A stretch of 64,000 nt of DNA from an uncultured bacterium (GCA_947073545.1 CAMTMP010000005.1:62001-126000), one strand, 5' to 3'; shown: positions 8,313 to 17,051, numbered from the stretch's first letter. A program made the numbers and translations. Notes: a model not told the origin generated them from the letters alone.

Positions 8313-10379
8313 ATGAGAAATTTATTGGAGGAATTGAAAAAATACTATGGAAAGAATGCTGAATTTAGACAAGGGCAGGAAGAGGCAATAAGTAGTGTCC
8401 TTGCTGGAAAAAGAACTTTGGTAGTACAAAAAACCGGTTGGGGAAAAAGTCTGGTTTATTTTTTGGCAACAAAAATTATTCGGCAGGAGACTAATAAAGT
8501 AACGCTGATTATAAGTCCATTGCTGGCATTGATGAATAACCAGATAGAATCAGCAAATAAACTGGGAATGAATGTTAGAACCTTAAATTCAGAAAATACG
8601 GAAGAATGGGATTCGATTATTGAAGAAATAAATAATAACAATGTAGACGCATTAATTATTTCACCAGAGAGATTAGCTAATGATGATTTTAAAGAGATGC
8701 TCACAGCTAATCTGACTGTTAATGTTGGATTATTTGTTGTAGATGAAGCGCATTGTATTTCAGATTGGGGACATGATTTCAGACCGGACTATAGGCGTAT
8801 TGTGGATATTGTAAAGTTATTGCCGCCTAATATTCCTATTGTAGCAACAACAGCGACAGCTAATAATAGAGTGGTGAATGATATTAAGGCTCAGCTTGGT
8901 AATGACATCATAATTAGTCGTGGAGGGCTAGTGAGAGAATCATTGGCTATTCAGGTGATTAAGCTTGCTTCAAAGGAAGAGCGGCTGGCATGGTTAACAA
9001 GTAATATGGATAAGATTCCCGGAACGGGTATTATCTACTGTTTGACAGTCAATGACTGTAAGTTGGTGGAGAAGTGGTTAAAGGAGAAGGATTATACTTG
9101 TGAAAGCTATTACGCGGCAGTTGCGAAAGAGAAGAAAGAAGAAATCATAGAAAAATTTATGAATAATCACATCAAAGTACTGGTAGCTACGGTTGCTTTT
9201 GGTATGGGATTTGATAAGAAAGATATATCTTTTGTAATTCATTTTCAAAAACCCGCGAATATTGTGTCTTATTATCAGCAGATTGGCAGAGCCGGTCGTG
9301 CTATTGACAGGGCATATGCGATTCTGCTTTGTGGAAGTGAGGATGATGAGATTAATAATTATTTTATTGATTCGGCATTTCCTACTGAAAAAACGATGGA
9401 TGAAGTAATCAATCTGGTAATGAAAAATCCGGGACTAAAGAAAACGGATTTTGAAAGAAATATAAATATGAAACCAACCAGAATTGAAAAATGTTTAAAG
9501 TATCTTCTTGTAAATGGCGATATTTATAAAGATGGTCCAAAATATTATAAGACACCCAGACCATGGGAGCCGGATTTAAAGAAAAGTGAAGAGATTACGG
9601 AAATACGAAAAAATGAATTAAAACAGATGAATGAATTTGTACATACATCTGACTGTTATATGAAATACATTGCGAATGCGTTGGATGATGTTGAATCTAA
9701 GCCATGTGAATGCTGTACAAATTGCAAAAAACAAAATATTTTTGATATTAGTGTATCTTTAGCTGATGTTGGTGAGGCTCAGTTGTTTATAAAAAAGGAT
9801 TTTAATGTTATCGAACCGAGAAAGAAATGGCCTATATCAGTAAAAATATCAGATAAAAATATGATATTATCGGAGTGGCTGTGTGAGCCGGGGTGGGTGT
9901 TGAGCAATTATGGAGATGCCGGATGGGGAAAACATGTGGCGGAATGTAAATATAAAAAGGGCGCTTTTGACGAACAATTGGTAGACGCGTCTGTTGTGTT
10001 GTTAAGGGAGTTTGTTGCTGAGGGCAAAATAGAATGGGTCACAAGTATCCCATCGCTGCGGAGACCAGAACTAGTAAGGAATTTTGCGATTAAAACAGCA
10101 AGCAGGCTAGGGATTCCGTATGTTGAAGCGATTATAAAAACGAATAATGGTAGATGTCAAAAAGAATTGAACACTGGCTATCTTCAGTTTCAGAATGCAT
10201 ATGATACATTTGAAGTGTTGAGTGACAATGTAGTGAACGGAAATGTGTTATTGATAGATGATATGGTAGATTCAAGATGGACGTTTACTGTATGTGGCTA
10301 TAAATTAAGGGATAATGGATGTGGAAAAGTATATCCTTTTGCATTAGCAAATACTGCAGGTAGAAATGGAGATGAATGA
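8313..10379 (+). CDS. RecQ-family helicase fused to a phosphoribosyltransferase domain (PsyrT/RqlH-like)
   Basis: The 688-residue protein has RecQ motifs in order: FRQGQEEAI (motif 0), QKTGWGKSLVY (Walker A, near residue 40), VVDEAHCISDWGHDFRPDY (DEAH, near 144), TTATA, and SYYQQIGRAGRA (motif VI). A Cys cluster (C-E-C-C-x2-C) near 470 matches the RecQ zinc region. The C-terminal domain ends with VLLIDDMVDSRWTF near 646, a PRPP-binding loop of ComF-type phosphoribosyltransferases. This fusion next to a DprA-like gene matches the PsyrTA/RqlHI toxin-antitoxin and anti-phage type. ATG 8313 has AAGGGGA upstream; ATG 8250 has none. Its stop overlaps the next gene by four bases. Confidence 0.82.
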   Translation: MRNLLEELKKYYGKNAEFRQGQEEAISSVLAGKRTLVVQKTGWGKSLVYFLATKIIRQETNKVTLIISPLLALMNNQIESANKLGMNVRTLNSENTEEWDSIIEEINNNNVDALIISPERLANDDFKEMLTANLTVNVGLFVVDEAHCISDWGHDFRPDYRRIVDIVKLLPPNIPIVATTATANNRVVNDIKAQLGNDIIISRGGLVRESLAIQVIKLASKEERLAWLTSNMDKIPGTGIIYCLTVNDCKLVEKWLKEKDYTCESYYAAVAKEKKEEIIEKFMNNHIKVLVATVAFGMGFDKKDISFVIHFQKPANIVSYYQQIGRAGRAIDRAYAILLCGSEDDEINNYFIDSAFPTEKTMDEVINLVMKNPGLKKTDFERNINMKPTRIEKCLKYLLVNGDIYKDGPKYYKTPRPWEPDLKKSEEITEIRKNELKQMNEFVHTSDCYMKYIANALDDVESKPCECCTNCKKQNIFDISVSLADVGEAQLFIKKDFNVIEPRKKWPISVKISDKNMILSEWLCEPGWVLSNYGDAGWGKHVAECKYKKGAFDEQLVDASVVLLREFVAEGKIEWVTSIPSLRRPELVRNFAIKTASRLGIPYVEAIIKTNNGRCQKELNTGYLQFQNAYDTFEVLSDNVVNGNVLLIDDMVDSRWTFTVCGYKLRDNGCGKVYPFALANTAGRNGDE

Positions 10380-11578
10380 TTATGACTTATTCTGAAAATG
10401 CAATGAGTGTCATACTTTTATGCTCTTATTTGGGCATAGAAAAGAATGATTCCTTGAAACCATTTTCTCTTGGAGAGTGGAATTTATTTTTAGATGATAT
10501 CTTAAAAGTAAAAGAAGAACCTTCAATCGTATTTTCTGATGATAGTAGTTGGAAGGAAAGACTGCATTATTCCGATGGGCAGATTGAGAGAATAAATGGT
10601 TTGATTTCAAGAGGTGCGAGAGTAGCATTTGAATTAGATCGTTTAGAGAAAAAGGGTATCAAAGTAGTAACATTGGTTGATAGTGATTATCCTGTTCTGT
10701 TGAGACGAAAACTGAAAAAAAAGACACCGCCATTGTTATTTTATGCTGGTAATTTGGAACTTGCAAAAAAAATCGGTATAGCAGTTGTGGGTTCAAGAAA
10801 TGCTGATGATGAGTGTATAGGGTTTACCAAAAGATTGGTGGAAAAGGCTTCCGGGGAAAAGCTGATTGTGTATTCTGGCGGTGCCAGAGGTATAGACAGC
10901 ATTTCTGAGACAACCGCATTAAATTCGGGAGGCGCTGTGGTTTCATTTGTGGCGGATTCATTATTGAGTAAAATAAAAAAGCAGGAAACTATTCGTAGTA
11001 TTATGGAAGGAAGGTTGCTGTTGTTTTCAGATGTTAAACCTGATGCGGGATTTTCGGCAGCAAGAGCCATGAATAGAAATAAGTATATATATGCTTCTGC
11101 ATATGGAGCCTTTGTTATAGAATCTGATTATAACAAAGGCGGAACATGGAATGGAGCCATGGAATCAATTAGAAATGGCTATACAAAGACCTTGGTATGG
11201 AATAACACAAAGTATTGTGGAAATCAAAAATTAATTGAAAACGGAGGAACTGCATTTGAAATGACTGAGGAAAGTATTTATTCTGTGGTTACCAAAAAAC
11301 AGTCTGGTTTTGAACAATTAGATTTGTTTGGAAGTAATGTTTGTGCAGATGATTCCGAAGAAGTTAGTAGGTTAGACGATGATGGGAAGCAGAGAAATAA
11401 AGATGATATTTATAATATGATAAAAATGCTTTTGGTGGAATATGTTGGAGTTGGAAGAAGGCTGGAAGAGATATCAGGTAATTTCAACATTGTGGAGCAA
11501 CAAATGTCCATATGGCTTGATTGTTTGTGCCATGACAGACTGGTTGTATGCGAAAAGGGAATATATAAAAAATTGTAA
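10376..11578 (+). CDS. DprA-like Rossmann protein (PsyrA/RqlI-like)
   Basis: The 400-residue product has a DprA/LOG-type Rossmann core: AVVGSRNADDECIGF near 135, YSGGARGIDSIS near 165, then SAARAMNRNKYIYASA. A C-terminal winged-helix-like segment follows (after about 340). Competence DprA loads RecA on single-stranded DNA; in PsyrTA the DprA-like subunit neutralises the RecQ-type toxin. The 4-base ATGA overlap with the preceding helicase gene indicates strict co-translation. Its length and C-terminus exceed competence DprA, and no competence genes lie nearby, so the defence or toxin-antitoxin reading is preferred. Confidence 0.8.
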   Translation: MIMTYSENAMSVILLCSYLGIEKNDSLKPFSLGEWNLFLDDILKVKEEPSIVFSDDSSWKERLHYSDGQIERINGLISRGARVAFELDRLEKKGIKVVTLVDSDYPVLLRRKLKKKTPPLLFYAGNLELAKKIGIAVVGSRNADDECIGFTKRLVEKASGEKLIVYSGGARGIDSISETTALNSGGAVVSFVADSLLSKIKKQETIRSIMEGRLLLFSDVKPDAGFSAARAMNRNKYIYASAYGAFVIESDYNKGGTWNGAMESIRNGYTKTLVWNNTKYCGNQKLIENGGTAFEMTEESIYSVVTKKQSGFEQLDLFGSNVCADDSEEVSRLDDDGKQRNKDDIYNMIKMLLVEYVGVGRRLEEISGNFNIVEQQMSIWLDCLCHDRLVVCEKGIYKKL

Positions 11579-11639
11579 TTCAGTAAATGAGTATGGTAAC
11601 TTAGCGAATAAAACAAAATAGTATTGGGAGAAGCGCGAT

Positions 11640-12929
11640 ATGAGTGAGGTACAAAAGGCGATTGAGGATATAAAATATTTAAATGGGTCTCTCCCCAAAG
11701 CAGCATTCCAGGTAATTGTGGAAAATAAGGAGGAGGCAATTCCATATTTGCGAGAAGCCATTGATTATGCGATTAGTAAGGGAAAAATGTTGGATGAGAA
11801 TTATCAGCTCCATTTTTATGCGCTTTACTTGTTGGGAGAGTTTCAGGATAGAGAGTCTTTCTCTAAGATTATGGAACTGACTTCTCTGCCGGATGGGATA
11901 GCAGAATATTTGCTTGGAGATTGTATAACAACGGACCTTAGAGATATATTATACAATACATATGACGGTAATATGGCACTGCTGAAAAAATCAATTTACG
12001 ACAGAAATATTGATGAATTTGTAAGATCAGCGATGCTTGACGTAATGGGACAGTTGTATCTGGATGGCACTCTGGAGGAAATCAAGTGGAAGGACTTTTT
12101 AAAGCAAGGTGTGTATGATGCAAGAGAATATGATTATGTTTATAATTCGATTGGACATGTGCTGTGCAAATGTCATTTTGTAGATATGCTGCCAGAAATC
12201 CATTATATGTTTGGCAATGGTTTACTAGATGAAATGTGCATGGGAAAATATGATTCTTATGTGGACGCCATGTTTGAGTATCATGAGAATGAGGACAGAT
12301 TTTGCAAGAATTCTTTTTGTGCAACAGAGGCTTTGCGGAATTGGGCGATGTTTTCGGAACCAGAGGAGAATGTGTCTGAGGAAAAGGATTTTGAAAAACT
12401 GATCCGCATGCTGGAAAGGGAGGGAGACAAGTCTGTTCGCAAAACGAAAATTGGTCGAAATGATCCTTGTCCCTGTGGAAGCGGTAAGAAATATAAGCAT
12501 TGTTGTCTGAATAAGCCTAAGGCTGCTATTGATCTGATAGAAAATCCAGAGGAACGTAGTAAATGGCTGAAAAGTTATCCGTATACAGGGCAGGAAAAAG
12601 TTGAAGGAAGAATTTATCTGGAGGATTATTATGATGAAGTAAGTATAGAAGTGGATAAGATTCTTTATCTTGCTTTGATGAATCGACCGGGGTTAATATG
12701 GAAACGAAATATAGAACAGGAGGAGAAGAGAGCAAAGGAGTATCTTTACCTTGCGTTTCAAAAATGCAGGACAAGAATGGAAGAAGAACAGCTATCGTCA
12801 TTTACTGAATATGATGAAAAATATAGTATTCATTATCGGTGTGAAGAATGGATGGCAGAGCTGTGCAGACTTTTGCAGGAAAGCAATGATATTGACAGAT
12901 ATGAAGGAGTTAAGCAATTTATGCAGTAG
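11640..12929 (+). CDS. SEC-C motif protein with helical-repeat N-terminus (DUF1186-like)
   Basis: The 429-residue protein starts with an alpha-helical repeat region (about 1-230; phrases such as LPKAAFQVIVENKEEAIPYL and AMLDVMGQLYLDGTLE) resembling DUF1186. A zinc-binding SEC-C motif (IGRNDPCPCGSGKKYKHCCL) lies near 272-290, with an acidic/aromatic C-terminal domain after it. SEC-C modules are found in SecA and in many accessory defence proteins, probably as contact domains. It begins 61 bases after the DprA-like gene with GGGAG upstream and may be a third member of that operon. Its function is unknown. Confidence 0.75.
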   Translation: MSEVQKAIEDIKYLNGSLPKAAFQVIVENKEEAIPYLREAIDYAISKGKMLDENYQLHFYALYLLGEFQDRESFSKIMELTSLPDGIAEYLLGDCITTDLRDILYNTYDGNMALLKKSIYDRNIDEFVRSAMLDVMGQLYLDGTLEEIKWKDFLKQGVYDAREYDYVYNSIGHVLCKCHFVDMLPEIHYMFGNGLLDEMCMGKYDSYVDAMFEYHENEDRFCKNSFCATEALRNWAMFSEPEENVSEEKDFEKLIRMLEREGDKSVRKTKIGRNDPCPCGSGKKYKHCCLNKPKAAIDLIENPEERSKWLKSYPYTGQEKVEGRIYLEDYYDEVSIEVDKILYLALMNRPGLIWKRNIEQEEKRAKEYLYLAFQKCRTRMEEEQLSSFTEYDEKYSIHYRCEEWMAELCRLLQESNDIDRYEGVKQFMQ

Positions 12930-12965
12930 TGCGATGAACGGAAAGCACAAGGAGTATTAGGTGGG

Positions 12966-13090
12966 CGGTTTCCATATTAAAAGGAATCAGAATAATATCC
13001 AAGTGATTTCTGAAATGCCTTTAAGATGATTTGTTGACATCCAGGTTCATAAATCTTGATTATAAGTCTCTTGCTAAGAATAATCTTTGA
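12966..13090 (+). pseudogene. Decayed 3' end of a kwaB-like gene, copy B
   Basis: Translated in the frame ending at TGA 13088-13090, the stretch gives DDLLTSRFINLDYKSLAKNNL, matching the KwaB C-terminus (DDLLTSQLTNSDYESLAKNNL). Upstream the frame contains stops (SK*FLKCL*). The stop codon sits exactly 5,196 bp from that of intact kwaB, so the remnant and the following hairpin-spoIIID unit are collinear with kwaB-hairpin-truncated spoIIID at 7.9 kb. Confidence 0.7.
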
Positions 13091-13108
13091 ACTAACAAAT
13101 GGTCATAA

Positions 13109-13156
13109 CCCCTCAGAGTACTTCATACAATGTAAAAAAGTATTCTGAGGGGTTTT
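13109..13156 (+). promoter_or_regulatory. Hairpin overlapping the spoIIID ribosome-binding site (copy B)
   Basis: Arms CCCCTCAGAGTACTT (13109-13123) and AAGTATTCTGAGGGG (13138-13152) form a 15-bp stem with one G-U pair, followed by TTTTCTC. The right arm contains GAGGGG (13147-13152), the only plausible ribosome site for TTG 13160. It may be a terminator for upstream transcription, a translational lock on spoIIID, or both. Confidence 0.6.
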
Positions 13157-13159
13157 CTC

Positions 13160-13417
13160 TTGAAGGACTATATTGAAGAGCGTGCAATGAACATTGCCAA
13201 CTATATTATTGAGAACAATGCCACGGTGAGGCAGACGGCGAAGGAGTTTGGGATTAGTAAGAGTACGGTACATAAGGACGTAACCGAACGCCTCGCCCAG
13301 ATCAACCCGTCACTCGCAGCTGAGGCAAGGAAGGTTCTGGATGTGAATAAATCTGAACGGCATATTCGCGGCGGTCTGGCAACCAGAGAAAAATATCTGC
13401 ACCAGCAGATCTGCTAA
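13160..13417 (+). CDS. spoIIID: Sporulation transcriptional regulator SpoIIID
   Basis: The 85-residue product matches SpoIIID across its length: a helix-turn-helix (TVRQTAKEFGISKSTVHKDVTERL, residues about 22-45) and the basic C-terminus ERHIRGGLATREKY. SpoIIID is the mother-cell regulator that acts with sigma-E during endospore formation, marking this as a spore former. It starts at TTG; GAGGGG 7 bases upstream lies in a hairpin arm. A near-identical 5' copy lies 5.2 kb upstream. Confidence 0.93.
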   Translation: MKDYIEERAMNIANYIIENNATVRQTAKEFGISKSTVHKDVTERLAQINPSLAAEARKVLDVNKSERHIRGGLATREKYLHQQIC

Positions 13418-13508
13418 AGAAGAAAATGCCAGTCGTGGAATCTCTTTACATTGTTGCAGAATGGGCATAGAATAGGGTCATAGTCATTAAAAAGGATGAT
13501 GAGGGGCC

Positions 13509-14873
13509 ATGTGTGCGAAAGAAAACCATCAGAGAACCATATACAGCAATAAAGATCTCGGAAGGCTGATCCTGCCGCTTGTTATGGAGCAGCTTCTGGC
13601 TATTTTGGTGGGTATGCTTGATACTGTTATGATCTCTGGTGTCGGAGAAGCAGCGGTATCCGGAGTTTCTCTTGTAGATAACATAAACATTCTGGTGATT
13701 AATGTTTTTGCCGCGCTGGCAACAGGCGGCGCTGTTGTGGCAGGGCATGCGCTTGGGCAGAAAAACCGAGAGCAGGCGGGCAGATTTGCGTGGCAAATGG
13801 TGCTTTTCCTGCTCTATTCCTCTGTGACAATGACAGTTTTGCTGCTGGGTGCGCACAGAGTAATTTTGCGTGCAATATTTGGGCAGGTAGAGGAAGACGT
13901 GATGACAAGCGCCGTTACTTATCTGATTATTACAGGATTGTCTATCTGCCCGCTTGCCCTTTACAATGGCTGCGCCGCGCTATTTCGCGCTATGGGCGAC
14001 TCAAAGACTACCATGTATATTTCGCTTTTGATGAACCTGATTAATCTGGTGGGAAACGTCATTTTGATTTTCCTTTTTCAAATGGGTGTTGCCGGGGCAG
14101 CGATTGCAACTTTGATTGCAAGGACGGTGGCAGCGCTTCTTATTTTCAGGCTGATGTTTGACGGAAAGCGGGAAATTCATTTTCAGAGACGGCTGCCTCT
14201 TCGCATGGATTTTTCACAGGTGAAAAAAATTCTATATATCGGGATTCCGAACGGATTGGAAAACAGTTTGTTCCAGCTTGGAAAAATTTTGGTCTTAAGT
14301 CTGGTGTCTGCTTTCGGCACATCAGCGATTGCCGCGAACGCTGTCTGTGGCACAATCACAAACTTTAATATCCTGCCGGGTATGGCAATTAATATGGCGC
14401 TTTTGTCGGTGGCGTCATACTGCATCGGTGCGGGGGATTTCGGGCAGACAAGATATTATACAAGAAAATTGATGCGGCTTACGTGGCTGTGTACGAGCAT
14501 AATATCACTTATTATGATAGCAGGGGCACCGCTCTTTTTAAAAATCTATCATTTGACTCCGGAAACGACTACGCTGGCTTTACAGGTGATCCGTTATCAT
14601 GCGGCCATGTGTATGGTGGCATGGGTGTCTTCCTTTACGCTTCCAAATACTTTGCGTGCGGCTGGCGACGTGATGTGGACAATGGCGATAGCGATTATTT
14701 CCATGTGGGTTTTCAGGATTGGCACGGCGTACTTTTTTAGTCGTGTATTTCATTTGGGACTGATAGGCATATGGATTGCTATGACCATTGACTGGATGTT
14801 CCGCGCGGTCTGCTATGAGATCAGGTATCGTAGTGGAAAGTGGGAGACGACGATGGGAAGACGGGGAGGATGA
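13509..14873 (+). CDS. MATE-family multidrug/cation efflux transporter
   Basis: This 454-residue integral membrane protein has about 12 hydrophobic helices arranged as two similar halves. Family-like segments include DLGRLILPLVMEQLLAILVG at the N-terminus, GGAVVAGHALGQKN (about 75-90) and ALFRAMGDSKTTMYISLLMN (about 157-176). MATE transporters export drugs or metabolites using Na+ or H+ gradients. GAGGGG precedes ATG 13509. The next gene, an acetyltransferase, begins one base after the stop, so they probably form an operon. Confidence 0.9.
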   Translation: MCAKENHQRTIYSNKDLGRLILPLVMEQLLAILVGMLDTVMISGVGEAAVSGVSLVDNINILVINVFAALATGGAVVAGHALGQKNREQAGRFAWQMVLFLLYSSVTMTVLLLGAHRVILRAIFGQVEEDVMTSAVTYLIITGLSICPLALYNGCAALFRAMGDSKTTMYISLLMNLINLVGNVILIFLFQMGVAGAAIATLIARTVAALLIFRLMFDGKREIHFQRRLPLRMDFSQVKKILYIGIPNGLENSLFQLGKILVLSLVSAFGTSAIAANAVCGTITNFNILPGMAINMALLSVASYCIGAGDFGQTRYYTRKLMRLTWLCTSIISLIMIAGAPLFLKIYHLTPETTTLALQVIRYHAAMCMVAWVSSFTLPNTLRAAGDVMWTMAIAIISMWVFRIGTAYFFSRVFHLGLIGIWIAMTIDWMFRAVCYEIRYRSGKWETTMGRRGG

Positions 14874-14874
14874 G

Positions 14875-15378
14875 ATGGAATATAGAATTGTTTTGCCGGA
14901 GGATATGGAAGACTTGGCAGCAGCTATGAAAAAAGCGTATTCGGACGAGCCCTGGAACGAAGGTCGGACCGACGAGAAGGCTGTGAGGAGAATTTGGGGG
15001 ATTATGAGCAATTTTGAATCCTTTGGAATTAAGGCGGTGAAAGCGAATGTAGTGGCGGGCGGGGTACTCGGGTTTGTGGATCCTTATGCAGACGTGGATT
15101 TCTTTTTTGTGTCGGAGGTGTTTGTCTTGCCGGAATGGAAGAGGAAGGGAATCGGGAAAGCGCTGTTGTCGGAATTGGAAAGTTATTTGAAAGACAAGGG
15201 AATCGGGACAATGCAGTTAATTTTGATTGGGTATAATCAGAACTTTTATGGGAAGTCAGGGTTTGTCAAAGACTCTGTTTCTGTACTGTATAAAGAAAGC
15301 TTAATTGCAAAAGTAAATTCCAGTGCAGGAGTAAATTCTACTGCCCTTTCAAATCTATTGTCTTTTTCAATTTTTTGA
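14875..15378 (+). CDS. GNAT acetyltransferase with an IS-altered C-terminus
   Basis: The N-terminal part is a normal GNAT domain: YRIVLPEDMEDLAAAM, then VSEVFVLPEWKRKGIGKALL (acetyl-CoA-binding motif A, about residues 80-100) and YGKSGFVKDS. ATG 14875 follows GGGGAGGA; in-frame codons upstream overlap the MATE gene. The last 25 codons come from an IS30 element. Removing the IS and one TTA duplication restores YKESLGV and a TAA at 17001-17003. The enzyme core is intact and may still work with the foreign tail. The substrate is unknown. Confidence 0.8.
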   Translation: MEYRIVLPEDMEDLAAAMKKAYSDEPWNEGRTDEKAVRRIWGIMSNFESFGIKAVKANVVAGGVLGFVDPYADVDFFFVSEVFVLPEWKRKGIGKALLSELESYLKDKGIGTMQLILIGYNQNFYGKSGFVKDSVSVLYKESLIAKVNSSAGVNSTALSNLLSFSIF

Positions 15379-16991
15379 AGCCATAAAGTTGGAAATTGAA
15401 TTATAATAAATCTAAATCCGGGCAGATTTTCTAAAACAGGGCATAGCAAACAGACCGGCAGAAAATGTCGTGTTCAGGACTAAATTCTGCCAGTGATGTC
15501 TGGTTTTTATGAAGATTTAAAAGCAGCGTCTCCTGACAACAGATTTTTGCCTGGATTTAAAGGTTACTTTATCAGCTCAGGTGTCAGGTTGATCTGATCG
15601 GGATCGACCGGCCTGAGCTGAAGTGCTAACAGGACATCCATGTCGAAGTTTTCTTTTGCTGCCCGGTATGGAGTAAGGCCAAGAAGGCTCTGGCGCGGGA
15701 TGGACATGATGTTATTAACGATCAGGTTCAGATCCCACTGGGTCAGATATTCAAAGCTGGTGCCTTTGGGAAGGATCCCGCGCAGTTTTGTGTGGGCATT
15801 TTCAATGCCGCCTTTCTGACCGCTGCGCATGGGATCGCAGTAATAAATGCTGGTACGCTGGTAATCATCCATACCAGTTTCAAGGGCCTCGGGATCGCCG
15901 AATTCACCGCCCCTGTCAGTCAGGATTGTTTCGAAAAAGATGCTGAAAGTCACAGTGCCAAGCCGTTTTTCCAGACGGTCAAAGACAGCCCGGACAGCGC
16001 CCTTGGTACAGCGGTTCAAAAGATAGGCAAGGAACAGCTTCTCATCCCGGAAATAGAAAGTCAGGATACATTTTTTAGAATCCCTTGAGGATTTGACGGT
16101 ATCCATTTCGACTACATGTGTAGGAGGGAGCTTTTGGAAATCGCTGTAAAGCCTGCCGGAAAACACCTGCCTGTCAGGGATCTGTGTTTTATGGCATTTA
16201 CGCGCTTTGAACTTAACCTTGCGTTTCAGGTCGATGTTGCGGCCGGTAAGCAGTCCGAGTTCTATGTACTGGTAGATGGAACGGACAGAAAGACCGAGCC
16301 CGGGATGTTCCACAACGATCTGATAGGGGGAATGACCCTGCCAGATCAAAGGGGTAATGACTGCATCAATGCGGTGGAGATTTTCCCTTGAGAGGTTGAT
16401 GCCGGATCTGGAATCACGGAGGGTCTCCCTGTACCTGCGGTCAGCAAAGAGGGCGTCATAGTGGTATTTATGGGGAATGGTACAGCGGGCATGCCCCTTA
16501 TCGCACCCGTTGCAGACATAAGGTGCCCTGTCAAGTCTTTGGCAGCGTTCTTTCACGAAATCCTTACAGTGCTGGTTGCATGAGGGGCAGGAAGCACACT
16601 TAATGTCGCAGAGAATGATCTTGCCACAGACATTCTTCTTCTGGCAGTGGAAGCGGTGGATGCAGAAGTTTTTGGCATTCAGAAAGAGCCCTCTGCCGGG
16701 ATAGAAGTCAGACAGACGGTGTGCACGGATCTCTTTTGAAATGGTAATGGGATCCTTGCAGAGATAACGGGCAATGTCTTTAAAAGAGGAACCGGCATTC
16801 AGCTGACGTTCAATATAAAGTCTGTCTGCAGCAGTAAGATGCTTATGGTTACCTGGAATATATTTACTCATGATGTCTCCTTCCACTGCTGTCAGGGACA
16901 TAGACATCATAAAGCATGTGCAGGATTAAATTCAACTTGTGCATAGGTAACTTCTATTGAAGAAACAAAGGGTAGAATTTACTTTTGCAAT
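15304..16991. mobile_element. IS30-family insertion sequence (1,688 bp)
   Basis: The left end ATTGCAAAAGTAAATTC (15304-15320) is a perfect 17-bp inverted copy of the right end (16975-16991). Both ends are flanked by TTA (15301-15303 and 16992-16994), a 3-bp target duplication as expected for IS30. A single transposase on the minus strand fills most of the element. About 185 bp at the left end and 105 bp upstream of the transposase are non-coding. It sits in the last codons of a GNAT gene and just upstream of the guaA promoter. Confidence 0.9.
15564..16871 (-). CDS. IS30-family transposase
   Basis: The 435-residue protein has an N-terminal helix-turn-helix (HLTAADRLYIERQLNAGSSF, then DIARYLCKDPITISKEIRAH) and a Cys-rich insert with about 12 Cys between residues 50 and 120. 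The DDE catalytic core has D in VVEMDTVKS, D in ETILTDRGGEF and E in GGIENAHTKLR. It catalyses transposition of the surrounding element. ATG 16871 is chosen because MSKYIPGNHKHLTAADR is the family-like N-terminus; a further 13 in-frame residues are possible upstream. The gene looks intact. Confidence 0.92.
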   Translation of the reverse strand: MSKYIPGNHKHLTAADRLYIERQLNAGSSFKDIARYLCKDPITISKEIRAHRLSDFYPGRGLFLNAKNFCIHRFHCQKKNVCGKIILCDIKCASCPSCNQHCKDFVKERCQRLDRAPYVCNGCDKGHARCTIPHKYHYDALFADRRYRETLRDSRSGINLSRENLHRIDAVITPLIWQGHSPYQIVVEHPGLGLSVRSIYQYIELGLLTGRNIDLKRKVKFKARKCHKTQIPDRQVFSGRLYSDFQKLPPTHVVEMDTVKSSRDSKKCILTFYFRDEKLFLAYLLNRCTKGAVRAVFDRLEKRLGTVTFSIFFETILTDRGGEFGDPEALETGMDDYQRTSIYYCDPMRSGQKGGIENAHTKLRGILPKGTSFEYLTQWDLNLIVNNIMSIPRQSLLGLTPYRAAKENFDMDVLLALQLRPVDPDQINLTPELIK

Positions 16992-17021
16992 TTAGGTGTA
17001 TAAAGAAACGGGAAATATACT

Positions 17022-17051
17022 TTGACAAGGGTTTTGAGGCTAACGTATAAT
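17022..17051 (+). promoter_or_regulatory. Sigma-A-type promoter of guaA
   Basis: TTGACA at 17022-17027 and TATAAT at 17046-17051 are both consensus, with an 18-bp spacer. It lies 125 bases before guaA and 30 bases to the right of the IS30 end, so the IS did not separate guaA from it. Confidence 0.8.
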
